Below, one piece after another: positions 44,940-56,055 of a stretch of 64,000 bases of DNA (position 1 is the stretch's first letter; every line of letters begins with the position of its first letter). Source of the DNA: Ligula intestinalis (lineage: Eukaryota; Platyhelminthes; Cestoda; Diphyllobothriidea; Diphyllobothriidae); NCBI GenBank assembly GCA_036362985.1, contig JAYGXS010000003.1, positions 73,253,674-73,317,673 on the forward strand, given 5' to 3'. A program made the position numbers and the translations under genes. The notes below the pieces were generated by a model. The model worked only from the letters and a program-made list of their open reading frames with translations, had not been told where the DNA came from and searched no databases.

Positions 44940-45310
44940 CGCGCCCATGTTGGGCATTTTTTATGGGAGCGCAACACAAATATTGCCAAGCCCGCATCCG
45001 ACATGAACAAGAAAATCGCGGCACTTAATGAGTCGAACGCTAAGCGTGAAGCCATCGCCACACCCCTTAAGACCTCGAGTGGTGACTACAGAAGTGGATT
45101 ATTATAGTACGCACGCGGATGACCGCTATGAACTATTAAAGCCCCGCAATATGTGCATATATCACCCCCATCTGCGCATGTCTTACAATCTCCTACGGTT
45201 ACCTATGAGCCCGAATTTTCGTCATAGCCCGAAACGTCAGGGAAATGAAACTCTTGTTTTAGTGGTTGCATCTTCTTCTTCTTAACGGCTTCCTGGAACA
45301 CGCATATTAA
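44940..45310 (+). mobile_element. PLE 3' UTR and tail
   Basis: ATTGCCAAGCCCGCATCCGA, a CCCCTTAAGACCTC block, TTATTATAGTACGCACGCGG and CATCTGCGCATGTCTTACA run parallel to the minus-strand UTR at 40330-40110. The tail keeps CCGAAACGTCAGGGAAATG and ATCTTCTTCTTCTTAACGG; the CTGANGA position is decayed. No endonuclease precedes it on plus. Confidence 0.65.
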
Positions 45311-45599
45311 TTTCTATTGGCATTAACAGGCCTCCTCGATTTAACGCCGTACCCCCTAGACGGGCCGTGTGATAGATGCACTGAACCAGCACCAACCAAA
45401 ACACTGTACTACACCATATTTCATACAAATTCCAGACAAATAAAAAGCCTGTGTTTGCATTTCTCAATTACTCAGAAGGTGAGCTGACTGAGGGTTCTGC
45501 ATGGTAAACGAAAATTGCCCCTGTGGTCTCTATTAAGCTTATTTATACAACTCCATAAACAGAAAATGTGAATAAGAACGCTCAATTACAGGGAGGGTA

Positions 45600-45740
45600 A
45601 ATATTCCCATGGTTGAACCCCAACACCAGCGCTTACGTAAACCTAAACGGAAGTCCTAATCTTTAACCCAACAGGACAGTTAAAACAAATCCTCAACCTC
45701 AATGAAAGTTCAATCGTAATCGTAATCATAAACAGGACCC
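45600..45740 (-). repeat. Degenerate telomere-like tract, CCTAA strand
   Basis: AACCCCAACACCAGCG, AAACCTAAACGG, CCTAATCTTTAACCC and related units on plus, that is GGTTAG-like on minus. It is decayed but compositionally distinct from its surroundings. Confidence 0.4.
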
Positions 45741-45785
45741 GATTTTAGTAACGTTTATGTTATTATCCCTAAAAAGACAGAGACG

Positions 45786-45945
45786 CCAAAAAGGCTATTT
45801 CTGGCTTATTAGCCGTCGTCAGCTAGCGATACCTTACTTCAGTTTTGACGCTGAAATTGCTGCCACACTCGAGTTTCGAATTTCGAAGCTCTCCGGTCAG
45901 AGGCAAACGCCCTAGCAATTGAGCCACGAGTCCGCTATCTTGTCG
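45786..45945 (-). mobile_element. tRNA-derived SINE copy with head
   Basis: The complement reads the A-box-like GTGGCTCAATTGCTAGGGCG, the B-box-like GAAATTCGAAACTC, then AGCTGACGACGGCTAATAAG and the CAGAAATAGCC body. Head and body are in the same order and orientation, which supports one insertion. Confidence 0.65.
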
Positions 45946-48124
45946 GTTGTTGTCCGATTTTATCTGGAGTTCGTTTCGAAGCCTCCTGGATTGCGGGCAG
46001 CTCTTGTTCTCATTTCCTGATTGGGGGGCCGCATATGTCACTATTGTCCAATTTTCACTTTTTCTGTTACTTCTTGTGTCTCACAAGCAACAATGAGAGC
46101 CTAAACACGCACAAGCATAAGAAAAATACGCTTATGTTAACTGAGTTGTTTATTTCATATCTCATAGTAGTAAACCGGACTAAACATTCATTTCTACTCA
46201 TTTCTGGAAACGAAACAACCGGAGCTTTTACCTAGGGTGTAACTTCTTGCAAACACCGTCCTCACTCCTTAAAAAGGGGGATTTTAATCAGTTCGTTGTG
46301 GGCAAAGCAAACATTAAATGTCAAAAAGGGGAGAATTATGAACGAAAGTTGCTTAAAATTTCAATTTCACTAAGCGTCTTCAAAGTGGTTTGGAGATGCT
46401 CGTCCCAAACAATGTTTCCTATCTAAAATTTGCTTTTATGTTGCTTGCAGATATTTTGTCATATCTTAAGAAACTGTAATATGCCTTGACAACTAGTTCT
46501 GCATTTTCGATTGCAATGCCACGGAAACAAAAAGGTGCCGTTGGCTGTTGGAAGATCGCAGAAGAAAACAGCTCAACCTGTTGATCCAACAGGCCTGTGT
46601 TTCCCTTTCAATACACATTGAGTGGGTCGCCTCTTGAGTTGAATGCGCACGAAAGGCAATTACCTCAAGCACGAAATTTGCCTCTCACGCAGGTAGTCAA
46701 GAGAACAAGTGGCCTGCCTGATCTACAGCGCAGAGCTAAGAAGAAGCCAACTCGAAATAAGTGAAAGTCTACATTTATTTTAGTCCTAGGCAAATGATTC
46801 GATCGATTGCTGCGAGTGAAGTTTCGATCCTGTGGCAAAACGCAACATGGCAGAATTTGAGACAACGAAAAATTGCTTTTTTTGATATGAATCTATCGTA
46901 GGGCCGCCTGAGGGGAGGTATTATTGATAAAAACTACTTGCACATTTTCAATAGGTTGAATTTACGCTTAGTTAAACATTTCTAGCAGTATGCTTACCAA
47001 CTTATGCTGTGAACGTTTGCTTTGTGTCTCGGCGATACAGTTTTATGTTTGCTTTCCCCCTAACAATTTTCCACATGTGAAGGATGCCAAGGCGTCCACT
47101 ATTTCGGTAAACTGTCCCGGACATATGCGAATTTTAAGCTTTTCATAGATATATATATATAATACAGTAAAACCTATTTATGGGCAAATAATTGAAAGCA
47201 TTGAAAAGCTCAAAGTATTTACTGATGTTCTAAGGATAAGTCAAGAGTTGACGGACTTCAAAATAAGTAAAAACCACCCAAAATTATGACGGAAGATGTG
47301 ATAACCTAATCAAATTCTTTTAAAATCTTAGTGTCACTGACCAACCTGTTATTGAAACGTTTATCCTTTTGACCCCTTCGTCAGCGAATTCAAGCGGATT
47401 CCTGTTTGTTTTCATCAACTAAATTGCCGACAAAACAGGGGCGAAAGTTTTTTTATGAATTAATTATGTGAAATTTCGGAACGATTGACGGACTGTAACG
47501 TACTTTATCGTGTACCAGACTTATTATAACGCGGATTCTGGAAGGATATTGAATGAAAATAAACGCAACAAATCTTTCAAACGGTAAAGGACATATACGT
47601 TTTTATTTTACCAGTTACTTGCGAGGAAAAGCATCAAGTTCCTCTAAAAAGTGTGTCACCACAAGTGGTACGGACTTTTGCGTATTTAAATGGGCAATTT
47701 TGTGAAAAACATTTTGTTTTCCTCGGTGAAGTCGTTCCTGTAATACTTATTTTGCGTTTTGCTTTTTTTTGGACTCGCTCCTTACTCAAGTGTAACAGTG
47801 GATGCATTCACACAGGTTTCATATTGGTAAGTAAGGTATACGTCTTGCTTTAGGTTACGGGCAGTATAACCCACACCCTTTGCACCTGTGGTATGAGGCC
47901 GTACCGGAAGCCGTGAGTTTAATCTCATTTGTTTAAAAATACCCATCAACCCTACTTTAGAGTATAGAATTTGACCACTGCGATAAACTGAGCGATATCG
48001 TAGCTAAGCAAGATAGAATCCATCAGATGATTGCCAGAACCATCTAATTGATAAATCATTTTGGCACCTTTTAAATGTCCTTTGACCTAACTGTGACAAC
48101 CTCGGCAACCTTCGTGTGAGTCGA
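45946..48124. other. No gene recognised
   Basis: AT-rich, with a short (AT)n run near 47150. Small ORFs (46035-46235 +, 46865-46665 -, 47653-47853 +) match nothing. Confidence 0.4.
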
Positions 48125-48200
48125 ATCCACGAAAACATAGACAAGGCCCAGGTACAGCTAGCGCTCTAGCCAACTGAGCTACGATGCCGAACCAGAACCA
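48125..48200 (-). repeat. tRNA-like SINE head
   Basis: The complement reads ATCGTAGCTCAGTTGGCTAG and AGCGCTAGC (a good A box and D arm), followed by a B-box-like GTGGATTCGACTC. The T arm and acceptor do not pair well, so it is a degenerate tRNA-derived sequence, not a gene. No body follows. Confidence 0.55.
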
Positions 48201-48361
48201 CGTATTTACCCGCATTTAGTTCAAGTTAGCCATCCAGCCAACTGCAACATAGGAAAGCTAACAAATTCGATACTGATTGGAAGTATTTTGATCACCGGAA
48301 TCGTAGTTTTATTTGACTGAGCTTTCGAATTCTTGCGGGAGTCCATCGTCAGATGCAAAAA

Positions 48362-48500
48362 CCGTCGGCGAAAGCAAGCAACATTTAAAAGCGAAGGGAT
48401 CAATTAACCGTTAACGAAAGCAAGCAACATTTACAGGGGACGGAGCCAATGAACCGTCAACGAAAGCAAGCAACGTTTACAGTGGGAATTGGTCAATAAA
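48362..48500 (-). repeat. Tandem 46-bp minisatellite in a PLE UTR
   Basis: Three units of 46, 46 and 47 bp (48362-48407, 48408-48453, 48454-48500), each starting CCGT and containing CGAAAGCAAGCAAC. The opposite arm carries about two and a half diverged units at 49036-49140. Confidence 0.75.
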
Positions 48501-48803
48501 CCGTCAAAGGGGGCAGGGGGAGAGTGAGGGACAGGATCACCAGGGCCGTTAGTCTGGAGTTACCTGCGCAGGGCAACATATGCGGGCGCCAGCTCGATGC
48601 ATCGGTTAACTGAGTTATCGTCCGACGCCCAGGCTTTAATCAGTTTTCAGCCCGTCTTGCTGCGTGCGTGCGCAATTATCCTCACAACCGCGAAGTTGAA
48701 CCCGTCTCGTAGTTGTGGGTGGCTACTTGCGATAATGCATCACCCCGCCGAACAATCGACTTGTGTTCGTATATGCGCGAACCCAGCATGCGTCCAATCT
48801 GTC

Positions 48804-48835
48804 CCGTGTAATTTACAAGACAGTGAATTACACGG
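48804..48835. repeat. 10-bp perfect inverted repeat at the PLE head-to-head junction
   Basis: CCGTGTAATT (48804-48813), a 12-nt loop, AATTACACGG (48826-48835). One arm lies in the NYTG-coding part of the minus copy; the other ends exactly where plus-copy homology begins. Confidence 0.75.
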
Positions 48836-49215
48836 TTCACGAGTTCAACTTCGCAGCTGCAATGATAATTACCCACGCAGGCAGCAAGACGGGCCAAGAA
48901 CTGATTGAATCCTGGACGTCGGGTGACAACTTAGTTAACCGATGCATGTAGCTGGCGCCCGCACATGTTGCCCTGCGCAGGTAGCTCCAGATTCACGGCC
49001 CTGGCGGTCCTGTCTCTCACTCTCCTTCTCCCTCTATGACGGTTAATTGACCCATTCCCACTGTAAACTTTGCTTGGTTCCATTGCCAGTTAATTGGCCC
49101 CTTTGCCCTATAAATTTTGCTTGCTTTCGTTGATGGTTTTAGCTCTGACGATAGACACTCGCAAAATTTCGAAAGCTTAGACAAATATGAATACGATTCC
49201 GGTGATCGAAACAAC
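48836..49215 (+). pseudogene. PLE endonuclease C-terminal part, UTR and tail, right arm
   Basis: The frame HEFNFAAAMIITHAGSKTGQ, ELIESW, NLVNRCM, then the UTR and the tail: CTGACGA (49145-49151), 19 nt, GAAA (49171-49174), GCTTAGACAAAT and ATTCCGGTGATCG. It is strongly similar to the complement of 48275-48735 (for example a shared stretch around CTGGCGCCCGCA and GTTGCCCTGCGCAGGTA), so the two arms derive from closely related copies. Confidence 0.85.
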
Positions 49216-50814
49216 TTCTTCTCAATGAATGCGCATATCCGGGATGCGAACCTTTACCTAAATTCGTAATTCCGATGCTGTGTATGAAAAAGTTCCCTGT
49301 ATGCGAGCCTTGCACTGGTTGCCGCAGGTACGAATTCCACCAGCGCCACTGCGGTTTTCACAATTTGGTCAAATAAGTATTTTTTAACAAATAAAGCACC
49401 TTTTCTTAAGGAAAAATGTATATTGTAGGGAGGATACTTTGAATCCTTTATTGCGAAGCTACGTGGGAGATACCTCACTACTGCAAATGTTAAGGTACGA
49501 AAAAAACCTCTTTTGAGTTGACCCAATTGTGAAAAAACTCGAGGCATTCGGCGTTCCTGAAAAAACCTCTTTTGCAATAAGGTCTTCTTTAATACCTATA
49601 AAATATGCAGATTTATCACATTTTTGGTCATAATACAGATAAACTCACAGTAACCCAAACAAAAAATCGACTGACATGTTTTGATTGTCTTAACAAGAAC
49701 TTCCATTGCATGCAAGAATAAGGAAGTGTCTTAAAAGTGAAGCTTGAATGCGCTCTGTACCTATTCAAATGCAACTAACTTGCTTTTCGAATTCAACAAA
49801 CGAATATGCTTCTACTCTGGTGCACTTTGATCTTTTAGCTGATTTTATCAAAAAAAAAACGAATTTGTACTACGCACTCATTTCTGTCTCTTTAAGCCAT
49901 TAATAATGTTTTATTGACAAGACACATCTTAGGCAACATCAAACCCTTAAAAAACAAGAAAAAAACCTAAAACAAACTCCTTTTGTGTGGTCAATATTGG
50001 TTTCATTTTAGCTTTATGCTTAGTCAATAGTGTGCAAAATCTTGAGTTTGTTCTAAATAAGAATAACCTGCCTTTAAAGGTTAATAAATATCAACTATGG
50101 GATATAATATCGATGCATTCTATATGTTAACTTTTCGTAGTAAGAATATGTTGGATCTGGGAAAGGCTACCTTTATGGATTTTTGACGGATCTTTCAACG
50201 GGAGTATATGTGGCCGCGGTCGATTCGAACAGTAAGCACATCCGATCAGGAAGTAGAACACATCGGTCAGGTGTGTGGTTTGATCCATGAATCAATCTCT
50301 TTCCGTCTAGTGGAATTGTAGACTAAGAAAACGCTTCAGATGTCTTTTTGGGCAGTCGAGATAGGTGAAAGCTGTTAACAAAGCACCGTTCTAATTCAAC
50401 AGCCAATACCAAGGATGCGTACATATCAAGCTTGACGCTCGTCTGACCTAAGTAGGAAATAGATCATGCTGTAATATATACTACTAAGAAGAAAAAAACA
50501 GATTGCCGCAAGGGATCTGGTGGCTAGCCTGTTCCAGAGCAATTTATAGTTAGGAGTTATAAACACTGTTAACAACACAGTATATGTAAATGTTGACTGA
50601 AGTAGCGTTCAGTCGGTGCCATTACTGCCAAACACCTTTAAACACACCTAACTACGATGAAAATTTCATCATCCTATCATCATAGTCACTATGTGACTGC
50701 CTGCGCAGGCTCTAATTGTGAGTTCCTGGGCAAAGTGGAACTTAATTTTTCCTCCACTAGATTGGCAAAGCACATAGATTCATCATATTCCCGATCTCAA
50801 CCGACAAATTAGCG
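49216..50814. other. No gene recognised
   Basis: AT-rich. A B-box-like CGATTCGAACAG near 50223 may be a relic of a tRNA-derived repeat. Nothing else is supported. Confidence 0.4.
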
Positions 50815-50965
50815 AGCCCGTGGTGCCGAGTTAAAGTGTTAAACTCAATGACCAAAGGGCCCGGGTTCAAATCTCGGGGGTTTCAATCCTTGAGATCGGG
50901 TATGACTGGCTGATGAGGGCTAACAAGCCAGAAATGGCCATTTCCGTCTCCCTTTTCCTGTGTCG
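50815..50965 (+). mobile_element. tRNA-derived SINE copy with head
   Basis: Head GTGGTGCCGAGTTAAAGTG, B box GGGTTCAAATC, then GGGTATGACTGGCTGATGAG, AACAAGCCAGAAATGGCC and CCGTCTCCCTTTTCC. Good body conservation. Confidence 0.7.
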
Positions 50966-51049
50966 GATCCATTTCACATTGAAACATGTTTAACCTGCCA
51001 ACGTTTTCGCATGAACTGATTAAAGGGTAGACAAGAGGCAAATGGGGTG

Positions 51050-51150
51050 GCCCCCAAACATTCATGATATTTGCCCAATAGAGTTTACCAATGGAGGAAT
51101 ATTAATTTGACCTCACGTTTCCCAGAGATGCCTCTTCAGAGAGTGAGGAA
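51050..51150 (-). mobile_element. Solo PLE tail, short-spacer variant
   Basis: On minus: CTGAAGA (complement of 51133-51139), only 11 nt, GAAA (complement of 51118-51121), CGTGAGGTCAAATTAATA. The spacer lacks 8 nt relative to the other copies and cannot form the usual stem. Confidence 0.5.
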
Positions 51151-53159
51151 CAACGAAATCTATAGATATAACATTGAAAGTTTGAACTACTATAAAACAC
51201 GGGACTGGTTTAAATGCCAAACGCAGAGTAAATGATTAGATTAAGCCTTGACTGTAGATACTATGCAAATTTGGATTTTTGAAAAACAAGTATGAAGGGC
51301 GGTGTTTATGATCAAAGTAATCTGGTACAGTCATTGAATAACGCGGTACATACACGACTACTTTTAAAAAATGATCATTTCCCCGACGAAATTTTTTCTC
51401 AAAAGCTAAAAAATTAGAAGCATTTAAGGCATTTGTTTCACTTAAAAAAAGGTCAATATGTTTCCACACGATTGCAAAAATAATTTATAGATTTTTGTTA
51501 TTGTACACAAATGCAGCCAGGCATGAGCTTTTGAAGTATCTTACTATTGGTTGTTGCTCTGTCATGCTCAGTTAGAACGAAATATTGAATTTAAAATCCC
51601 ATCACTGTCCAATTTCGAAAGTGTTGAATGAAAACTCAATGAGTGTAATTGCCTTAACAAATGCTAAACATTTTACCTTTGCCTCCGTCAAGGAACAGAA
51701 GGCAATGTACTCCACAGCGTACATAACATCATTGGTTTTTCCAACAGTGAGGTCAACTTTTATAAAAAAAAAGAAACAACGAAGTCAACCTTTAGTAAAA
51801 TTATTCTGAAAAGTGCCTTAACATTAACCTGAAGTGCGTGTTGCAAGCCTCCGTCCACAGGAGGAGAAAACAAATTTAAATTTTCTTGGTGACGACCAAA
51901 ATTGACTAAAAGCTTACGCTCGTCCAAGAAATAGGACACAGTTAGTTCAGTATAGTTCAGTATATTTAGGGTGGTAGGCAATGCCTTTGAAGACCTTATT
52001 AAAAGCAGTATCCATGAAATATCCAACATAAAATATTTTGCTGCTAACAATGACTGCAAAAGTGATAATTATGTACATCGCAGAAGGAACTTAAATAAAA
52101 TATTGAAAACACAGGCTAAGGTACTGGGAAAAGAAAAAATAACGAAAATGGGGAAAACATATTGAATGTTATAAACGTAGAAGATTAATTAACTTACATA
52201 TACAATTTTCTATGTAGCATTACAGAGAGGTATAGGGTGATAAAACTAACATTTATAGATTATCAATACAAAATTTGACTGGTTATTCAAGCACCGTTCA
52301 CGATGTGTACACTATAGGTTTTCTCAGAGAAATGTTTCCTATTGTTTGAACTGTAAGTTTAATATAAACATTTTCCTCGAAAGTTGCTGAAGACCCACTC
52401 CTAGTCCACATAACAATGGTTATTCATTTCGTTTGGAAAATGAAAAGGATTTTTTCCTGACTACACTATAGTATTAATTTTCATGATATCGATTCGTATC
52501 TTAATTGACTTCATGCTGCGGTTGACTGAATAAAACCTGATTGAATACGAGGAGTTTAGAAACAACCATGTATAATTTAAGAAGCTGTGTACAGAGTTAG
52601 CAATTAAATACCGTGAAACTTTAAAGAAACAACTTATAAACTGGCTTCTCTAGCAGCTAGCATACAGGAAATTGATGGAATACCAAAGGATGAGTTGAAT
52701 TCCTCCCCTTGTACCAAGCAGCCGCAAAATATCGGTGAAATTTGTGTCTGGACTTTTAGCTAGTACTTGTGCTGTCGCCTCTATATATGTATAAGATTGG
52801 TTACCTGTCACCTCTATATATGTATAAGATTGGTTACTTGCTGGCAGTTTGCTAGATATTACACAATATTCCAACCGCGGTTGATAGAATTCGGCCAAAA
52901 GAGTCATGTCAATGTTCAGTCTACATTGATAAACCCTTAAATAGACAGATTTACTCCATATTAGCAACTTACTTCTGTCGCACTTAAAAAATGATAATTT
53001 TTAGCTAGCGCTGCAGGATTCTACAATAAAATTCAAGTTCTTTGTCATTGCAGCTTCCTCGAAATCCTGGCTACCAACAACAATTGCAATTGCACTTTCG
53101 GACATGTCAGTTTGCCACCCTCATGAGCAGGCATATACATATATAGACCACGCCCAATT
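51151..53159. other. AT-rich region without a gene; one tandem duplication
   Basis: No coding region recognised. A 33-bp tandem duplication lies at 52774-52839. Confidence 0.4.
52774..52839. repeat. 33-bp tandem duplication
   Basis: Units 52774-52806 and 52807-52839, each with CCTCTATATATGTATAAGAT and differing at about two positions. Recent in origin; no associated feature. Confidence 0.8.
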
Positions 53160-53440
53160 CGTCCAGGGAGACTGCGGGCGGAAAGTCCAGGCACCGATCA
53201 GTTGAGGAGCGAAAGGTGACGAAATTGATTATGTCAAATGTGCAGAATGCGCTGCCTGCATGTGTGTGAAATTTATAGGGGTGGCCGGAGGAGGAAGCCA
53301 TTTCAAATGTGAACCCTGTGACCGCAAGGCAGAACTGAGGTTATTGATGCAAAGGTTGCGTGTCTGGACGATGCCAAGCATACACCATGATTTAAACTGC
53401 AGTCAACAGGGGACCAACTTATCTGGGTGCTCTAAAATTT
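53160..53440 (+). repeat. Dispersed repeat, plus copy
   Basis: Similar to the complement of 56450-56720. Shared blocks include ACTGATCAGTTGAGGA-like, AACCCTGTGACCGCA, AGGTTATTGATGCA, GTGGACGATGCCA-like and TTTAAACTGCAG. No family recognised and no convincing ORF. Confidence 0.65.
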
Positions 53441-53659
53441 AAGTGTTTACCTTAAAGGGCACACAGAGAAGTAGTTGGTAAAGTCACAAGAATGTTGCAG
53501 GTGAAAATACAAGAGAGACTAACTTGAGCATGCTGTATTTGCCCCTTCAATTTTATTAGCTGACTTGGTTTTATGTATCGATCCTTTAAGTGGCTTTCCG
53601 CTAGGAGAGCCAGATAAGAGCGACCCTTTTACTGATGAGTTGACGTTAGCTTGCAGATG

Positions 53660-53770
53660 AATAAGTAGTCTTATTAAGGCTGTTGCAAAAGAGAAAGATG
53701 CGATCAGTGGAACAAGAATTTTATTTTCCTGACGTTTTAGATTCTGTCGAGAACACTTAATCCTAGGTAA
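53660..53770 (-). mobile_element. Solo PLE tail of the 40-kb subfamily
   Basis: On minus: a decayed core, a 19-nt spacer containing TTCTCGACAGAA, AAAA, CGTCAGGAAAATAAAATTC, TTGTTCCACTGATCGCATC. It matches the tails at 39990-40110 (-) and 45200-45290 (+). Confidence 0.65.
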
Positions 53771-53799
53771 CCATAGAATAATGTGAGACATGCGCAGGT

Positions 53800-53905
53800 T
53801 GGCTTGTGTTAGAGTAAGGCTTAGGTTCTGTGTTACGATTAATGCAATGGTTAAGTTCAGTTTATGTGTCATTTTGACGTACGGGTTAGGGTTAAAACAG
53901 TGGAA
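53800..53905 (+). repeat. Degenerate GGTTAG-like tract
   Basis: GTGTTAGAGTAAGGCTTAGG, GGTTAAGTTCAG and GGGTTAGGGTTAAAACAG. It separates the PLE tail from the foldback element that starts at 53906. Confidence 0.5.
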
Positions 53906-54902
53906 TACATTACGCACCAGAATTTGTGCAACATGCAGATATATGCGAAAGTTTGATACTCTTTTGCTAATCGGCATTGACTCAGGTTGCGATACTGATT
54001 ATCAGGTAGTCTATATTGAAGTTGTTCCAGTCATGATAGAATGCGAGCTTTTTAATGAGCTTCGTTTCGACCACGTATAAAACGTACATACTGTAGAAAG
54101 AAGCTACTGAAATAGTATGCGTACTTATCACTGATTTTGACTGCCTTTTTGAATTCAAGTATATTGTATGGAAAACGTAAACGGAAAAAATGTTTCTTGT
54201 ACTCTTTTGGTAGTAAATTGCACCTTCTTTACATGATATACTCAGAGAAAGCGTGTCTTTCGGTTTTAAAAAGTAACTAAATTGCCGAATAATTTTAAAA
54301 CCTAGTGGCTGCTGCACTTGAATTCAAGGCTTAGAAACTGCGCACTGTATAAATTCTGTTTAAGTAAAAGTACGCTTTGGCCTACAGTTTGATAAAGTAG
54401 TCCCATAGTTCTTATAAATTGTTGCAATTGTTGTGAAGCATGCTTTATGCAGTTAAGGGAGTACTAATAAATGGACGTATACGATGTATTTTGAATGAAC
54501 ACTTCACAATCGTAAAAAGGCTCATAATTTAAACTTCTTTTAAAACCGAAAGATACCTTGCTTTAAATATAAAATTTAAGAAGGGTGTAATTTGCTACCA
54601 AACAAGTCCAATCAATAACTCTATCGTTTACGTTTTTCATAAAATATGCTTGAATTTATAAAGGCAGTCAAAATCAGTGATAAAAACGCATACTATTAGA
54701 GAAGTTATTTTTTACAGCATAAAAATTTTGCTAGCGTTCAGAAGTGAGCTCGTTAAAAGGCCGACGTCCTATCATGACGGAAATAGCTTCATAGTAGTAT
54801 TCACTTTAATCAGTATCACAACCTGTGTCAATGCCAATTAGCGTAAAAGTATCAATCTTTCGCATCTGTCGGCATGTTGCATGAATTCTGGCGCGTACTG
54901 TA
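53906..54902. mobile_element. 997-bp foldback MITE, second copy
   Basis: Same family and same length as 21078-22074, with the same internal order. Right-end complement: TACAGTACGCGCCAGAATT; left end decayed: TACATTACGCACCAGAATT. Arms share ATGCGAAAG-TTGATACT, a GCATTGACwCAGGTTG block and TATGGAAAACGTAA. No ORF of transposase type. Confidence 0.8.
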
Positions 54903-55499
54903 GGTAGCCTTCCTGAAAGTAAAGAAAATACTGCATAGCTGTACTCTGATCTGGTCCAGGATTCACTAACCCTGGTTGTTCTACCTGGTGAGCCGCTGAC
55001 TCTTCAGCTTTATTGGGCGAAACAATTATATTACTCGCTAACTCGAGTGTGGCAGCAGTTTCTGTGGCTATACTGGAGTCAGGTGTTCGCGACTGTTGAA
55101 GTGAAATAACCCAGAAATACGCGTATCTCGCGATTCTTATGTTTGCCAGTAATAAATTGGTTAAGTAAAAAAATTGTTGGTTGTACTCCGTGGCTGTACT
55201 TATTCATCTTTCTTTGGAGGAGCGGGCTTATAAACGATGCCTGCCTACTCTTTTCAGTTGAAGCTAGATAGTTTGAATGAGATAGAATAGGTCATGTATG
55301 TAAGCTTGCATTTTATCTTCTTATGAGATTGGGTCAAAAATTTTTGTTCCTTAGATAATACCTAATGCTACCTAATTGGGAATGCAATGTGCCCCTGATG
55401 TACGCTCAACAATCGCTAATGGAACTCAGTCGTTTCGTTCTACCCCGGGTTTGACGCCCGACGCCCGCTTGTATCCGCACAGCGATTTGGCAGTGGGAG
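54903..55499. other. No gene recognised
   Basis: Nothing supported between the foldback element and the next SINE fragment. Confidence 0.4.
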
Positions 55500-55625
55500 C
55501 AGAGGAAAAGTACCCACAAAGACAAGGAGACTGGAATTGCAATTTCTGGTTCATTAGCCGTCATCAGCCAGCCGTAAAAAACTCCACGTGGTGCACCACC
55601 CTAGGTTCGGACAAGTCGACCCTGG
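55500..55625 (-). mobile_element. SINE copy
   Basis: The complement reads GGCTGGCTGATGACGGCTAA, GAACCAGAAATTGCAATTCC and CTCCTTGTCTTTG. A GGTGGTGCACCACGTGG segment upstream (complement) is shared with the SINE at 15.07 kb. Confidence 0.6.
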
Positions 55626-55964
55626 GTTCGTTTCTTGCCCGTTTACATTGATACTATTTTATAAACGGTCAAAGAGAACGCTAAATTTTTGCGGACTACG
55701 AATTTCCCAGAGGACGACAGAGCCTATGCAAACGACGACCTACCGGAATGGTTAAAATTACAAAGCAGTGCGTCTCGTCCTAATATGTAATATTATCCAA
55801 ACCAATCGCAGCTATTTTTACGCTCTTCAGGAATGAGTGGGTTAACTCGAAGAAAATCCTGCTTGGGCAGTCAGCTACTGTTCCGTTTTGGTGGATTCCA
55901 TATGAGTGGTAAAGTTGGGCGGGTAATATCGAACCAAGTGTGATTAAATTTATGGCGCGAAGTG

Positions 55965-56055
55965 GGGCGTTTTTAGCTTAGTGGTTGGAGCGCAGATTTC
56001 CGGTAAAGGCCTTCTCTAATACGCGGATTCAAATCCCGCCGAACGCCTCGAGTTT
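55965..56055 (+). repeat. tRNA-like sequence with A and B boxes
   Basis: GGCGTTTTTAGCTTAGTGG, GGAGCGCAGA, then GCGGATTCAAATCCCGC and AACGCC. The ends GGCGTT/AACGCC pair, and the T arm GCGGG-like stem pairs. The anticodon arm is poor and no anticodon can be assigned. It is probably a tRNA-derived repeat rather than a working tRNA. Confidence 0.45.

Larger units (their letters stand above)
48230..48835 (-). pseudogene. PLE endonuclease, UTR minisatellite and tail, left arm of an inverted pair
   Basis: Leftward from 48820: VNYTGQIGRMLGSRIYEHKS, IVRRGDALSQVATHNYETG, then a small deletion shifts the frame, and matches continue through the domain end to 48545. The UTR holds three 46-47 bp repeats (48362-48500). 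The tail has CTGACGA (complement of 48346-48352), 19 nt, GAAA (complement of 48323-48326), GCTCAGTCAAATAAAAC. Confidence 0.85.

Noticed and set aside
44624..45028. 134-codon plus ORF
   Set aside because: Antisense shadow of the PLE linker and endonuclease at 43900-44880, continuing through the hairpin.
48362..48500. CRISPR array
   Set aside because: Contiguous 46-bp tandem units without unique spacers, inside a eukaryotic retroelement UTR.
53519..53977. 152-codon minus ORF as a gene
   Set aside because: It spans the foldback element end, a telomere-like tract and a PLE tail. The conserved peptide-like part is the structural tail module read in one frame.
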